Assembly (NCBI RefSeq): GCF_003967515.1
Contig: NZ_BIFQ01000001.1
Location: 496,001-560,000, forward strand
DNA: 64,000 bases
Origin: Dictyobacter aurantiacus
Lineage (GTDB): Bacteria; Chloroflexota; Ktedonobacteria; Ktedonobacterales; Ktedonobacteraceae
Direction of reading: 5' to 3'
Shown here: piece after piece, positions 27,135 to 35,860 of the stretch
Numbering within the stretch: the first letter of the stretch is position 1
Layout: each line of letters begins with the position of its first letter
The notes under the pieces: model-generated
What the model was told of the DNA's origin: nothing
Databases searched by the model: none
What the model saw: the letters and a program-made list of their open reading frames with translations, nothing else
Made by a program: the position numbers and the translations under genes

Positions 27135-27485
27135 CTATCGCGTCATCTGGCTGGTGGAAATACTGGCTAATTTTTGTGCCACCTCAATGGTACGAGGATT
27201 GTTCTGGCCCAGGGTCAGTTCACGGATGGCACGTGAGCGGTCCAGATAATTTCGCGCCAAAGCGGGATGTCCACGCGCGATCTCGATCTCTGCCAGGCTA
27301 TTGAGTACCGAATCCAGCAGCATATCCTCTGGCCTTCCCGCCTCTTGATAGATCGCCAGGGCTTGCAAGAGGTATTGTTGCGCCCGTACATACTCTTCCT
27401 GGGCACTGTACGCCCGGGCCAGGTGTTCCAGAGGATCAATCAGTTCAGGCTGTTCTTCGCCCACGACCTGGATATGTATCTCCAA
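27135..27485 (-). CDS. C-terminal remainder of the frameshifted TPR STAND protein
   Basis: A 116-residue frame with tetratricopeptide repeats (LEHLARAYSAQEEYVRAQQY, LNSLAEIEIARGHPALARNY). It continues the repeat series of the gene at 27440-29620. Removing one 2-base unit from the AG tract at 27495-27505 would join the two frames as SLSKQALEIHIQVVGEEQPE. It is probably not translated alone, unless the internal ATG is used. Confidence 0.6.
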   Translation of the reverse strand: MEIHIQVVGEEQPELIDPLEHLARAYSAQEEYVRAQQYLLQALAIYQEAGRPEDMLLDSVLNSLAEIEIARGHPALARNYLDRSRAIRELTLGQNNPRTIEVAQKLASISTSQMTR

Positions 27486-29620
27486 TGCCTGCTTAGAGAG
27501 AGAGACGTTGCCAGATCAAAATGCTCTCGTGCCAGTTCAATTGATGCCGTGGTATCAAGCAATGCGGCCTGGATCAGAGGCTCGGGATCAGGCAGTTGGG
27601 CATAGATCTGCTGCGCACGCGCAAGCAAAGCCAATCCCGTATCGTACTCCTGCTCAGCTAGCGCTACCTGGGCGAGTCCGTTCAGGCACGGGATGAGATT
27701 GCGATGTTCTTTGCCCAGTTCGCGTTCTTTAACCTCTTGTACATGTTGCAGCTGCTGTTTTGCCTCATCAATTCTATTTAGATGCAGAAAAACACCGGCC
27801 TGCTGTTCCAGATAATGGAGCACCGTGGGATGTTCCGCTCCCAACAGTTTCTTCTGAACGGGTAGAATGCGTTTATAAGCTACCTCTGCCATTGTCCAAT
27901 TTTTGCTCCGCCGACAAACCTCAGCCAGCCGCGAAAAGGCTTCAATAGTATCCGGGTCTTCTGCCCCTAAGGTAACCATCCTGCCAATACTGACCCTGCG
28001 CAGCAACTCTTCGGCCCGACCCCAGTTTTTCTGTTCTATATGCAATAGAGCCAGGTCATACCTGAGCGTGTTATAGATAGGATTGCGCGTGAGCTCGACC
28101 TTTTCCCCGATTGTCAGCGCTTTTTCATAGCATTGCCGTGCCTCTGGCAGTTTATCCTGATCAGTATAGATATGGCCAAGCAGGTCAAGGGTAAGCAAAA
28201 CATCGGGATGATTGATGCCCAGGGCGCTGCTCTTGCTGACAACGGCTCGATGGGCAAATGCTTCCGCCTCTCCGTAATTTTTGAGGGCCCGGTTCATGAT
28301 CGCCAGGTCGACAAGGATGGTAGCTACCAATGGATGGGCATCACCATGCGTATGCTGCCAGACAGCAAGTGCTCTTCTCAGCAAAGGTTCCGCCACGCCA
28401 ATGAGTTGCTGCTCCCTATACACACCCCCGGCCCAGGCAAAGACCTCGGCCGCCTCGCTGACATTTCTCACTTCATCGAAGAATGACGATTCACTCTCGC
28501 TGATAGAGGCTAAATGTCGTATCTGGCTGGCCATGCACAGGTGTAGAGATGGACTCTCGTTCGTCAGTCGGGGCAACAGCTTTTGCCATAGATAAAATAA
28601 CTGCTTGCTACGTTGCCGCTTTTCATCCTCAGATAGCGTCTGCAAGACGATATCCTGTATCAGGCGATGCATTGTTAATGACGCCGTTGACGCGTCGATA
28701 GAAACCAGGCCGCTAGCAAGCAAGATCCCGATATTTGATGGCTCCGATACGCTATCATGCTCTACCAATGTGTCCTGAAATTGGAAGAGTGCGGACGGAA
28801 TAGCTTCCGGCAGGTGCAAAGCAATCATCTGGAGGAGTTCAACCACGGCAGGATTGGTCTCCCTTAAATAATGAAGGCTACATTCGCAGACGATAGCAAA
28901 TTCTTCCATCGCGTTCGGGTCCATGCTACCAGATTGATGTTGTGGGGCAGGATAAGAGCGAAACATGTCGAGATAATCATGCCCACTACAACCAGTTACA
29001 TGCAGATACCTGCCAATAAGGTCGATGGTGATGGGCAGACCACGTACCTCTCTGGATAGTGCCTGTGCTGCCCGTTGCAGTTCAGCATTGATATCGTGTA
29101 ATCCCTGCTCGGGTGAAAGCAGCCTCGCCTGGCGTAACAATAAAAGCGCGCCATTCTGTGCATCCAACGCTGTGAGTTCCAACCGTGGAATCTCTGGTGG
29201 CAGATGCGGTACATGGGTACTGACAATTGTACGCACGCCTGCCTGGCGCTCATGCAATCTCCGAACAGTAAAGTTATAGGCGAAATTATCGATAATCAGC
29301 AGCGAATTGTGTTGCTTGCTCAGATACTCATACAGTATGTGAAAGAGGTGCTCTACTTCCTGTGCTTTATCAGTTGGTAGCGAATAAGTTTGCAGGGCCG
29401 CAATCAGATCCGCAAGCAAGGTCTCATCGGTCGCTGCATTAAACCAGACGATGGCCTGGTATTGTTGAGAAAAACGTCGGGCATATTCCCTCAACATCGC
29501 AGTCTTGCCGCTACCACTACGACCAGCGACAAGTATTAGATGATGACTGGTCCATGTGTCATGCAACTTCTGCAATAAAAGTTCACGATCAACAAAAAAA
29601 GTTTCGTTGAGAGAACCCAA
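27440..29620 (-). CDS. STAND (NB-ARC-like) ATPase with TPR repeats, frameshifted
   Basis: The 726-residue product has Walker A GRSGSGKT at 33-40, a Walker B segment NSLLIIDNF, and the STAND helical region to about 400. Tetratricopeptide repeats follow (about 410-700; for example YGEAEAFAHRAVVSK). Its last 14 residues are out of frame because of the AG dinucleotide tract at 27495-27505; the missing repeats follow at 27135-27485. The likely start is a TTG at 29620, 6 bases after GGAGG, because the ATG at 29698 would add a hydrophobic, unconvincing leader. Such proteins detect a signal with the repeats and oligomerise. It lies 41 bases upstream of the toxin-partner gene on the same strand, possibly in the same operon. 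Confidence 0.75.
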   Translation of the reverse strand: MGSLNETFFVDRELLLQKLHDTWTSHHLILVAGRSGSGKTAMLREYARRFSQQYQAIVWFNAATDETLLADLIAALQTYSLPTDKAQEVEHLFHILYEYLSKQHNSLLIIDNFAYNFTVRRLHERQAGVRTIVSTHVPHLPPEIPRLELTALDAQNGALLLLRQARLLSPEQGLHDINAELQRAAQALSREVRGLPITIDLIGRYLHVTGCSGHDYLDMFRSYPAPQHQSGSMDPNAMEEFAIVCECSLHYLRETNPAVVELLQMIALHLPEAIPSALFQFQDTLVEHDSVSEPSNIGILLASGLVSIDASTASLTMHRLIQDIVLQTLSEDEKRQRSKQLFYLWQKLLPRLTNESPSLHLCMASQIRHLASISESESSFFDEVRNVSEAAEVFAWAGGVYREQQLIGVAEPLLRRALAVWQHTHGDAHPLVATILVDLAIMNRALKNYGEAEAFAHRAVVSKSSALGINHPDVLLTLDLLGHIYTDQDKLPEARQCYEKALTIGEKVELTRNPIYNTLRYDLALLHIEQKNWGRAEELLRRVSIGRMVTLGAEDPDTIEAFSRLAEVCRRSKNWTMAEVAYKRILPVQKKLLGAEHPTVLHYLEQQAGVFLHLNRIDEAKQQLQHVQEVKERELGKEHRNLIPCLNGLAQVALAEQEYDTGLALLARAQQIYAQLPDPEPLIQAALLDTTASIELAREHFDLATSLSLSRHWRYISRSWAKNSLN

Positions 29621-29940
29621 TCTCCACCTCCATAAATTACTTTTAGTTAAGTAAACAGGTACATAATAGCATAAAACAATAAATATTACATCTATCATCT
29701 TAAAAACTATCCATATGGATATTCATTCTGGGAATGATTTGCTATAAAACATAGTCTTATGCTTTTTAATAGCAGTTCAGAGATCTTTTTTGATGAGCTA
29801 ATATACTGAGCGTTCAAAGGAAGAACCAGCGGGAGAGCAAGGCAAGGAGGTGGATTTGCCACTATTATACCGAACCATACGTACTAATGGTAGGAAGGCG
29901 TTGTTCACTGTCCGAAGGCAGAAATGGAAGGAGATCATCT

Positions 29941-30063
29941 ATGTCTAGAAGAGATCGTGGCCGAAGGGAGAAGAAAGGCTCTCCCCTTTTGAAGTGGGTC
30001 GCGGAAACAGTGCTTATCGCAGCCGCAGCACGTGTTATCCGCCGCGTGGTGCGTGGTCGCTAA
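29941..30063 (+). CDS. Small basic protein, 40 residues
   Basis: ATG at 29941 follows AAGGAG by 6 bases. The product starts MSRRDRGRREKKGSPLLK, followed by a short amphipathic or hydrophobic helix (WVAETVLIAAAARVI) and a basic end (RRVVRGR). The strong ribosome-binding site and a terminator hairpin downstream support a real gene. A membrane-surface or nucleic-acid-binding role is possible, but no family is recognised. Confidence 0.5.
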   Translation: MSRRDRGRREKKGSPLLKWVAETVLIAAAARVIRRVVRGR

Positions 30064-30157
30064 CCAGTTTTAATTGCTACATTCGCATAAGCAAATCAGC
30101 GTTGGAAGTTATTCAAGACGTATGGTTAACGCTCAAACACTACTTACTCATTTTTAA

Positions 30158-30183
30158 CAGCGCAACCCCGTCAGGTTGCGCTG
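30158..30183. terminator. Hairpin downstream of the 40-residue gene
   Basis: A perfect 10-bp GC-rich stem (CAGCGCAACC at 30158-30167 with 30174-30183) with a 6-base loop. TTGTGGTTTTG follows on the plus strand. On the minus strand it lies after the nadE stop and is followed by TTAAAAATG, so it may serve both genes. Confidence 0.65.
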
Positions 30184-30218
30184 TTGTGGTTTTGTGCTGG
30201 ATCCATACCATCTTGCAT

Positions 30219-31058
30219 TTAAGCGTTCTGCGTTTCCCACCAGGTGTCAAACGGCGCAACGGGTACCTGTCGTTTGTGTTCGGTTATGCGGTATCGCTGC
30301 TCAATGCGCTGAGCTACTTCGGCGGGCACTTCCTTTCCTTCAAGGTAGTCATCGATCATATCATAGGTGATATTGAGCTCATCCTCATCAAGCTGGCCTG
30401 GATTTTCGTCGAGGAGATCGGCGGTTGGCGCTTTTGTGTAGATCTGTTCGTCCGCGCCCAGGTATTGCAACAACAGTTTTCCCTGCCGCTTGGTAAGTCC
30501 GGAGAGTGGCGTCAGGTCTACGCCGCCATCACCATATTTGGTAAAGAAGCCTGACACAGCTTCCGCCGCGTGATCGGTGCCTACTACCAGAACGTTGAAA
30601 TGATTGGCGAAGCGGTAGTGCACCGTCATCCGTTCCTGCGCCTTCTGGTTCCCCTTGTTGTAGTCCGACATCTTGAAACCTGTAGCCTCCTTAAATGAGG
30701 CAACCGCGCTATCAACTGCGGGCTGGATATTCACGCTGTAGGTTCGGTCGGGAGCAATAAACTGCAGTGCCCGCTGCGCATCCTCTTCATCCTTTTGCTC
30801 GCCATAGGGAAGCCGAAGAGCGATAAACACATAATCTTTCCCTGTCTGTTCACGAAGCTCCTCAACCGCAATCTGGCATAAGCGTCCAGCCAGGCTGGAG
30901 TCCTGGCCTCCTGAGATGCCAAGCACAAAGCCATCCATCGAGGCATACGTTACATAGTCTTTGAGAAATTGCACGCGCGAGGCGACTTCTTCTTCTGGAT
31001 CGATTACCGCTTTTGTATGCAGTGCTTCTATAATATTTTTTTGTTCAACTGTTGTCAT
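30219..31058 (-). CDS. nadE: NAD synthetase, ammonia-dependent type
   Basis: It converts nicotinate adenine dinucleotide to NAD using ATP and ammonia, the last step of NAD synthesis. The 279-residue length lacks the glutaminase domain. The ATP pyrophosphatase P-loop SGGQDSS is at residues 49-55, with further family motifs [20 protein letters not shown] and [13 protein letters not shown]. The ATG at 31058 follows GAGGAG and is preferred over an in-frame ATG at 31100. Confidence 0.94.
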   Translation of the reverse strand: MTTVEQKNIIEALHTKAVIDPEEEVASRVQFLKDYVTYASMDGFVLGISGGQDSSLAGRLCQIAVEELREQTGKDYVFIALRLPYGEQKDEEDAQRALQFIAPDRTYSVNIQPAVDSAVASFKEATGFKMSDYNKGNQKAQERMTVHYRFANHFNVLVVGTDHAAEAVSGFFTKYGDGGVDLTPLSGLTKRQGKLLLQYLGADEQIYTKAPTADLLDENPGQLDEDELNITYDMIDDYLEGKEVPAEVAQRIEQRYRITEHKRQVPVAPFDTWWETQNA

Positions 31059-31220
31059 AAGAAAACTCCTCAAGCACATAGATATGATCATCATCTGCAT
31101 TCCACAACATCACGATTGTCTCCATGTTATAGCGCGCGATAACCGCTCAAGGATGCAAAGCATGGCTGACTGGATCTAAGCAAGCGAGATCTAACAACTA
31201 CAATGAGAGCAAAGATCGGT

Positions 31221-31781
31221 TTAGAGGTTCCGTAGCAGTTGTTCAACTGTTTCGCCAGGTGTTTGCTCGGAGGTGTCGATCCAGAGTCCGATGCCTTTCA
31301 TTGTTGTGCGCAATTCATGGTCAAGGTAGGTAGCCCAGGCATAGCCCTGCGGAGTCTTTGAACGGGTCAGATCCCTATGGTGAGCTACAACATCTACTCG
31401 CGGTGCCAGCACTACCAGAGAAAAGGGCAGATCATGCAGTTCCTCTTGCAGATGCTGCCAGCGATCTCCAATAATGATGTCATCAAGAACAACCGTATAG
31501 CCTGCCTCAAAAAATGATCTGCTCAGCAAGCACATATGTTTGAGCCGCAGGCGAAGCTGCGCGGCAGCCTCGCCTGCCGGTGCGCCAGGCCCACCGACCC
31601 ACACGCCACCTGAAACGATCATGCGCTGAAGCGCGTCTGCCTCAATATGCACCCCACGCGCAAAACGCTGTGCAAGCAGATGCGCGATGGTTGACTTCCC
31701 AGCAGCCATAATGCCGGTCACAGCAATAATTCTGGACTGATTTGAAACCGCAACCCGCGCTTCAGTGGTATTTTTATGCAT
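31221..31781 (-). CDS. P-loop nucleotide/phosphotransferase-type kinase
   Basis: The 186-residue product has a Walker A loop GIMAAGKST (23-31), then a strand ending VHIEADALQ and a VVLDDIIIGD segment that may supply the acceptor-binding Asp residues. The fold resembles AAA-type small kinases such as chloramphenicol phosphotransferase-like or gluconate-kinase-like enzymes. The ATG at 31781 is chosen because it follows AAGGAA and because the longer in-frame reading would run through the divergent gene's upstream region. The substrate is unknown. Confidence 0.72.
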   Translation of the reverse strand: MHKNTTEARVAVSNQSRIIAVTGIMAAGKSTIAHLLAQRFARGVHIEADALQRMIVSGGVWVGGPGAPAGEAAAQLRLRLKHMCLLSRSFFEAGYTVVLDDIIIGDRWQHLQEELHDLPFSLVVLAPRVDVVAHHRDLTRSKTPQGYAWATYLDHELRTTMKGIGLWIDTSEQTPGETVEQLLRNL

Positions 31782-32103
31782 AATGACCAATTTCCTTGCA
31801 GCTATCTCTACGATACGTTCGCTATCTATCTGGTCCCAATTGGAACAGAAGCTCTTCATGAGAGAGCTTCTCCATAGTATACGGTCTTTGCTCCAGTGTT
31901 TCACAATACTTGAGCAGATAGGTAAAATAGCGAATTTTTTTATACAAATGCAACGTGTATAGATTGAGTGGTCCGAGTCATAATAAAGATGTGCAAAAAG
32001 GACTACAATAATTATTGCTGGCTCCTGTTCACTATTGATTTTTCTTGATAAGAATATAGTGGAAGAGGTGTCGGCGTAAGTCAAACATAAAGGAGAATGT
32101 AGT

Positions 32104-32499
32104 ATGGCCGTAATTCCAGAAAAATACAAGGATCTTTTGGAGACGAAATCGGGCGCACACGTTGCTACCATTGGACCCAAGGGAGAGCCTCAAAGCTCAC
32201 CGGTCTGGTTCGGCTGGGATGGTGAGCATGTGCTTTTTAGCCTGACGAAGAAGCGGCAGAAGTTCCACAATCTGCAACGTGATGCGCGCATCGCTCTTTC
32301 GATCACCGATCCCAAGGTGCTGGAGCGCTACCTTGAAATTCGTGGCCGTGTGGTGCGCGTCGATGAAGATCCAGATCTGAAGTTCATCAATTCGATGGCG
32401 AAAAAGTATCTTGGCCTTGATAAATATCCCTGGCATCAGCCCGGCGATGAGCGTGTGGTGATGGTGGTTCAGCCCGAACATACCACTTCCCAGGGTTAG
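32104..32499 (+). CDS. PPOX-class F420-dependent oxidoreductase
   Basis: The 131-residue product is a split-barrel flavin/deazaflavin-binding protein of the pyridoxamine-phosphate-oxidase class. It shows the family start IPEKYKDLLETKSGAHVATI, the PQSSPVWFGWDG strand pair and the VLERYLEIRGRVVRV segment. Family members use F420 or FMN to reduce varied substrates. AAAGGAG precedes the ATG. A second protein of this class is encoded at 45697. The substrate is unknown. Confidence 0.87.
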   Translation: MAVIPEKYKDLLETKSGAHVATIGPKGEPQSSPVWFGWDGEHVLFSLTKKRQKFHNLQRDARIALSITDPKVLERYLEIRGRVVRVDEDPDLKFINSMAKKYLGLDKYPWHQPGDERVVMVVQPEHTTSQG

Positions 32500-32526
32500 C
32501 AAGGCGGATAGAAACAGGCACCTGTG

Positions 32527-33594
32527 ATGCCAAAGCTACGAGCGACACTTGTAACTCCTCTGACCGGTTCACTGGCTCCATTTGGGCAGGCATGCGCGGC
32601 CGGACTTACCCTCTGGGCCACGCATGCAGCTGATCTCCCGGGGCCGTGGACCGGAATTGAGCTGGATGTGCGCGATGCTGGTCCTACTATGGATGCAGCG
32701 ATGCAGGCGGCTCTAGCTACCCATCCAGATGTATTATTTGGCCCCTATGGCAGCCACACTATGCTTGCCGCCGCCCGCTCCACCCGGCGCGTGATCTGGA
32801 ATCATGGTGGTGCGACCTCTCGCCTATCGTATCCTACATTTCCCCATGTCATCAACATCCTCTCTCCAGCCTCCACCTATTTCGTGGGCACGCTTCAGGC
32901 GCTGCGCGCGCTCGATCCAACCGCGACCACCGTTGTTCTTTGTCATTCAACAACTGGCTTTGGGCGCGACGTAGCCGATGGCGTGCAAAAAGCTGCCACC
33001 GAACTTCACTTCAAACTGCGATCCATCGCATTTAAACCACAACAGGCTACCGCGATAACGTCTGAAGTGCCAGATGCCGATGTGCTGCTGGTGGTGGGAA
33101 ACTTCGCCGACGAACAGGCACTGGCGCCGCGCTTGCTGACTCGCCCATGGCGGGCCGCGGCCTTTGTAGGTGGAGGCGTAACAGAAGTGCTGACCTCAAT
33201 AGGACCGCTGCGTGAAGGCCTGCTGGGTCCAGCACAGTGGATGCCTATCATACCAATAGAGCCTGATGAGGGACCCGAAGCAGGCTGGTTTATTAATCAC
33301 TATAAGAAGTCAATGGGAGGTGATCCTCCCTACCCGGCTACACAGGCATTCGCCGCAGGGCTGATATACGCTCGCTGCCTGCGCGACAGTGGAAGTAGTG
33401 AGGAGGGGGCTCTACTTGCCGCGGCCCGCCAGCTCGATTGCAATACGCTGTATGGACGTTTTCATCTCGATTCACAGAGTGGTCTGCAAACGGGTCACCA
33501 GGTCCTCACCGTGCAGTGGCAGAATGGAGAGCGCCGTGTGGTCTGGCCTCCCAAATATGCGGAGCGTCCCTTGCTTCTGAAAAGCACAGGCTAA
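32527..33594 (+). CDS. Periplasmic-binding-protein fold protein (branched-chain amino acid type) without signal peptide
   Basis: The 355-residue product has the type-I periplasmic-binding fold, with TPLTGSLAPFGQACAAGLTL at the N-terminus, a VLFGPYGSHTMLAA motif and a VVLCHSTTGFGRDVADGVQ strand-helix unit, as in LivJ-type receptors. It begins directly with the first strand, so there is no export signal. No permease or ATPase genes are beside it. It may be an intracellular sensor or a remnant. It could start at ATG 32527 or at GTG 32524. It lies 27 bases after the PPOX gene and may be co-transcribed. Confidence 0.75.
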   Translation: MPKLRATLVTPLTGSLAPFGQACAAGLTLWATHAADLPGPWTGIELDVRDAGPTMDAAMQAALATHPDVLFGPYGSHTMLAAARSTRRVIWNHGGATSRLSYPTFPHVINILSPASTYFVGTLQALRALDPTATTVVLCHSTTGFGRDVADGVQKAATELHFKLRSIAFKPQQATAITSEVPDADVLLVVGNFADEQALAPRLLTRPWRAAAFVGGGVTEVLTSIGPLREGLLGPAQWMPIIPIEPDEGPEAGWFINHYKKSMGGDPPYPATQAFAAGLIYARCLRDSGSSEEGALLAAARQLDCNTLYGRFHLDSQSGLQTGHQVLTVQWQNGERRVVWPPKYAERPLLLKSTG

Positions 33595-33633
33595 ACGCTG
33601 AAAACTGGCTCCCGCGCCAAATGATGATACGCA

Positions 33634-33921
33634 CTAGAAGCCCTTGCGATGCCGATGAGCATTAGAGTCGCTACCAGACCGCGGATCTCTATCTCGGGCG
33701 CACGCCTGTGAGTCGGCCTCATGGGTTCGCCCCATGCGCGGATCTCGCTCTGGCGGCCTTTTTTCAATCTGAGGCCGTACACCAGGATCGGTTCGTGCCA
33801 TTGCCTGGACGTGAAATCTAGCTGGCTTCTTGTATGATCCAGTAGTAATAACTGTACTTTTTCGTGGATTGTTCCGACCCGCTGACTTTTTTAAACGCCA
33901 GCCCTGATGCTGCTTTGCCAT
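33634..33921 (-). CDS. Possible small basic protein, 95 residues
   Basis: The frame starts MAKQHQGWRLKKSAGRNNPR after GAGGGGG. The first 45 residues look plausible for a small basic protein. The second half is Arg/Asp/His-rich and may be a spurious extension. No family is recognised and nothing else supports it, so it is listed with low confidence. Confidence 0.3.
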   Translation of the reverse strand: MAKQHQGWRLKKSAGRNNPRKSTVITTGSYKKPARFHVQAMARTDPGVRPQIEKRPPERDPRMGRTHEADSQACARDRDPRSGSDSNAHRHRKGF

Positions 33922-34063
33922 TTCTGCCCCCTCTCAACCATTGAGAATGCAAAAGATAATCAAGCAATTCCATCATAGGATTACACGCCTCCAGCCAGGA
34001 AGATTGTGACATCTCACTAATGATCTTTTCCTTTTTAACCGGGTATAACATACTCTTTTGTAT

Positions 34064-34145
34064 CCCCGCCTGCGGCGGGGAGGGGGAGGAGGGAATGTTG
34101 GGGACACCCCAAACCCCGGCAGGAGGGGCGCTTCGCCCCTCCTGC
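34064..34145. repeat. GC-rich hairpin cluster
   Basis: Two nearby perfect stems: CCCCGCC with GGCGGGG at 34064-34080, and a 12-bp stem 34119-34130 with 34134-34145 (GCAGGAGGGGCG, loop CTT). The G/C-rich spacer between them (GGGACACCCCAAACCCC) also has internal complementarity. This looks like a dispersed intergenic repeat, but copy number cannot be judged from one window. Confidence 0.6.
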
Positions 34146-34220
34146 ACCTCCCCGCTTTTTCCCGGCTTTATTAATTAAAGATCATTGGGGTGTTGAACAC
34201 CGCAGATGCTCTGGAGTCAG

Positions 34221-34274
34221 TTATGTATTGGTGCCCGGGGTGCGCATCAGCGCACCCCGGGCACCAATACATAA
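34221..34274. repeat. Perfect 25-bp inverted repeat with 4-base loop
   Basis: Positions 34221-34245 are the exact reverse complement of 34250-34274, with loop ATCA. The arm begins TTATGTATTGGTGCCCG. There is no U-run after it. Perfect pairing of this length is unusual for a terminator and suggests a recently acquired or mobile repeat unit. Confidence 0.75.
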
Positions 34275-34339
34275 AACCAACGCGGCCGCAAGTGCGGGGG
34301 CGCTCACATCTCCCCAGGGTGACGAGAGTCAGGCACACT

Positions 34340-35860
34340 CTAAACAAGACCGGGGAAGAAGTCTTTTTTGATCTGGTCGTTTCTGACACCCATGTTCTTC
34401 AAAACCTGCTCATAGGCACGAACCATTTCTGGCGGACCCGAGAGGTAGTAGGTACGCTCGGTGTAGTCAGGAACCGTCTGGAGAATCATCTGCTCGTTAA
34501 GGCGGCCGACAAAACCAGTCCAATCTCGGGGGACGGCATTGGTATCGGTCAGTGTGCAGAAGGTCTTGATGCCAAGCTGGGTATATGCGGAGTTCAAAAC
34601 GTCTTTATAGGCGATCTCACTGGCATATCTGTTGGCGTAGAGCAGGATAATGTCGCGTCTCTGCCGCGTGTCAAGGAGATACTTGAGCATGCTCCTGAAG
34701 GGCGTAATACCGATGCCACCCGCGATAAACACCAGCTTCTGTTTGGGATCATTCGGGAGGGTGAAATCGCCAGCGATCTGGGCGGCCACCAGTTTTGTCC
34801 TGCCGTCCATACGCTGCATGGCATTCTTGAAGCTGCTCCCATTCTCATAGAAGCGCACACCTAAATGAACGTTGTTCTCAGTCGGCGAGGAGGCCAGCGT
34901 GAAGTAGCGGCGGTTGCCCCGACTGTCGGCATGGGGATGCTCCAATGTGAACTCCATATATTGTCCAGGAGTAAACGCTAGCTTCTGCGAGGGCTTGAAG
35001 ACAAAATCCAGGATGTCCGGTCCCATTTTGATTTTCCTGTTGAGCCTGAGCACTACCCTCTGCTTGGGGCTCACCAGGTAAGCAAAGACGTTACCAAACA
35101 CCAGCGCCAGTTCAGGGGTCAGGTAGAAGCTGCCAACATGGAGTTGCGGAATGAAGAGCACCCCGACAATCAACGCGTAAAGCCGGCGCAGACCTCTGGT
35201 GGGAGGAGCTGTCAGAGGCTCGGTAAGCATCACGGTCGCGAAAAAGAACAACGGCGAGAGCAACACCAGCTGATTAATCTCGGTGAGAGCCGATTTCCCC
35301 TGTACCAGGTTGATCACACAATCGCAGACTAGCGCGGTCGCGCTAAAGATAGCCACCAGATCTATCTGGCGCAGCTTACGAGCAATCAGCAGGCCACCAA
35401 CCAGGACGAAAGGGAGCATGCTGGTAGTGCCGATCCACCAGCTGGCCGACTCCCCCAGCACAAAGGAGGTAATTACGACGGCGATGGCGGCCGGATTAAA
35501 AACATGCTTCTTGTAGGGGGCCAGTACATATTTGGAGGCCATGGCCAGGATGGCGGCCCAACCCAGAAATTGAAAGCTGGCATGCGATTGTCCAGGATCG
35601 ATAATCAGAGCCAGGATTAAAGCCGTAATGGTGGCCGATTCAATGTTGGTGGGAACCTCAAAGAAGTAGCCAAAGATGGTGTTTGCTGCCCAGCAGAGAA
35701 CGATCAGAATGGCTGCAGAGACCAGCAGCGCCAGTGGTGAGAACGGCAGAAACTTGAAGTAAGCCAGAACCGCAGCGACTCCAACCAGCGCAATCAAGAC
35801 GTAGAGGACCAGGCGGTACATAGTAATGCGATCAAGCACGTAATCTATTTTAGCTATCAT
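34340..35860 (-). CDS. RnfD/NqrB-like membrane domain fused to ferredoxin-NAD(P) reductase domain
   Basis: The 506-residue product has an N-terminal membrane part (about 1-270, seven to nine helices) like RnfD/NqrB, including ATITALILAL where related proteins carry a covalent FMN threonine. The C-terminal part (about 275-506) is an FAD/NAD reductase with RRYFTLASSP (FAD), GGIGITPFRS (NAD pyrophosphate) and the SGPPEMV C-terminal motif. It probably moves electrons from NAD(P)H through the membrane to flavin. Its ATG overlaps the ApbE stop by 4 bases, and the FMN-binding acceptor protein is the first gene of the same operon. Confidence 0.85.
   Translation of the reverse strand: MIAKIDYVLDRITMYRLVLYVLIALVGVAAVLAYFKFLPFSPLALLVSAAILIVLCWAANTIFGYFFEVPTNIESATITALILALIIDPGQSHASFQFLGWAAILAMASKYVLAPYKKHVFNPAAIAVVITSFVLGESASWWIGTTSMLPFVLVGGLLIARKLRQIDLVAIFSATALVCDCVINLVQGKSALTEINQLVLLSPLFFFATVMLTEPLTAPPTRGLRRLYALIVGVLFIPQLHVGSFYLTPELALVFGNVFAYLVSPKQRVVLRLNRKIKMGPDILDFVFKPSQKLAFTPGQYMEFTLEHPHADSRGNRRYFTLASSPTENNVHLGVRFYENGSSFKNAMQRMDGRTKLVAAQIAGDFTLPNDPKQKLVFIAGGIGITPFRSMLKYLLDTRQRRDIILLYANRYASEIAYKDVLNSAYTQLGIKTFCTLTDTNAVPRDWTGFVGRLNEQMILQTVPDYTERTYYLSGPPEMVRAYEQVLKNMGVRNDQIKKDFFPGLV

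Larger units (their letters stand above)
33922..34339. other. Non-coding gap with hairpins
   Basis: Apart from the hairpin cluster at 34064-34145 and the 25-bp inverted repeat at 34221-34274, nothing is seen. A minus-strand frame across the hairpins has low-complexity content and no ribosome-binding site. Confidence 0.5.

Noticed and set aside
31782..32180. N-terminal extension of the P-loop kinase frame
   Set aside because: The extra 133 residues have no domain character and overlap the divergent PPOX gene; the ATG at 31781 is more plausible.
33818..34147. 109-residue minus-strand frame
   Set aside because: It runs through the GC-rich hairpins, is low in complexity at its start and lacks a ribosome-binding site.
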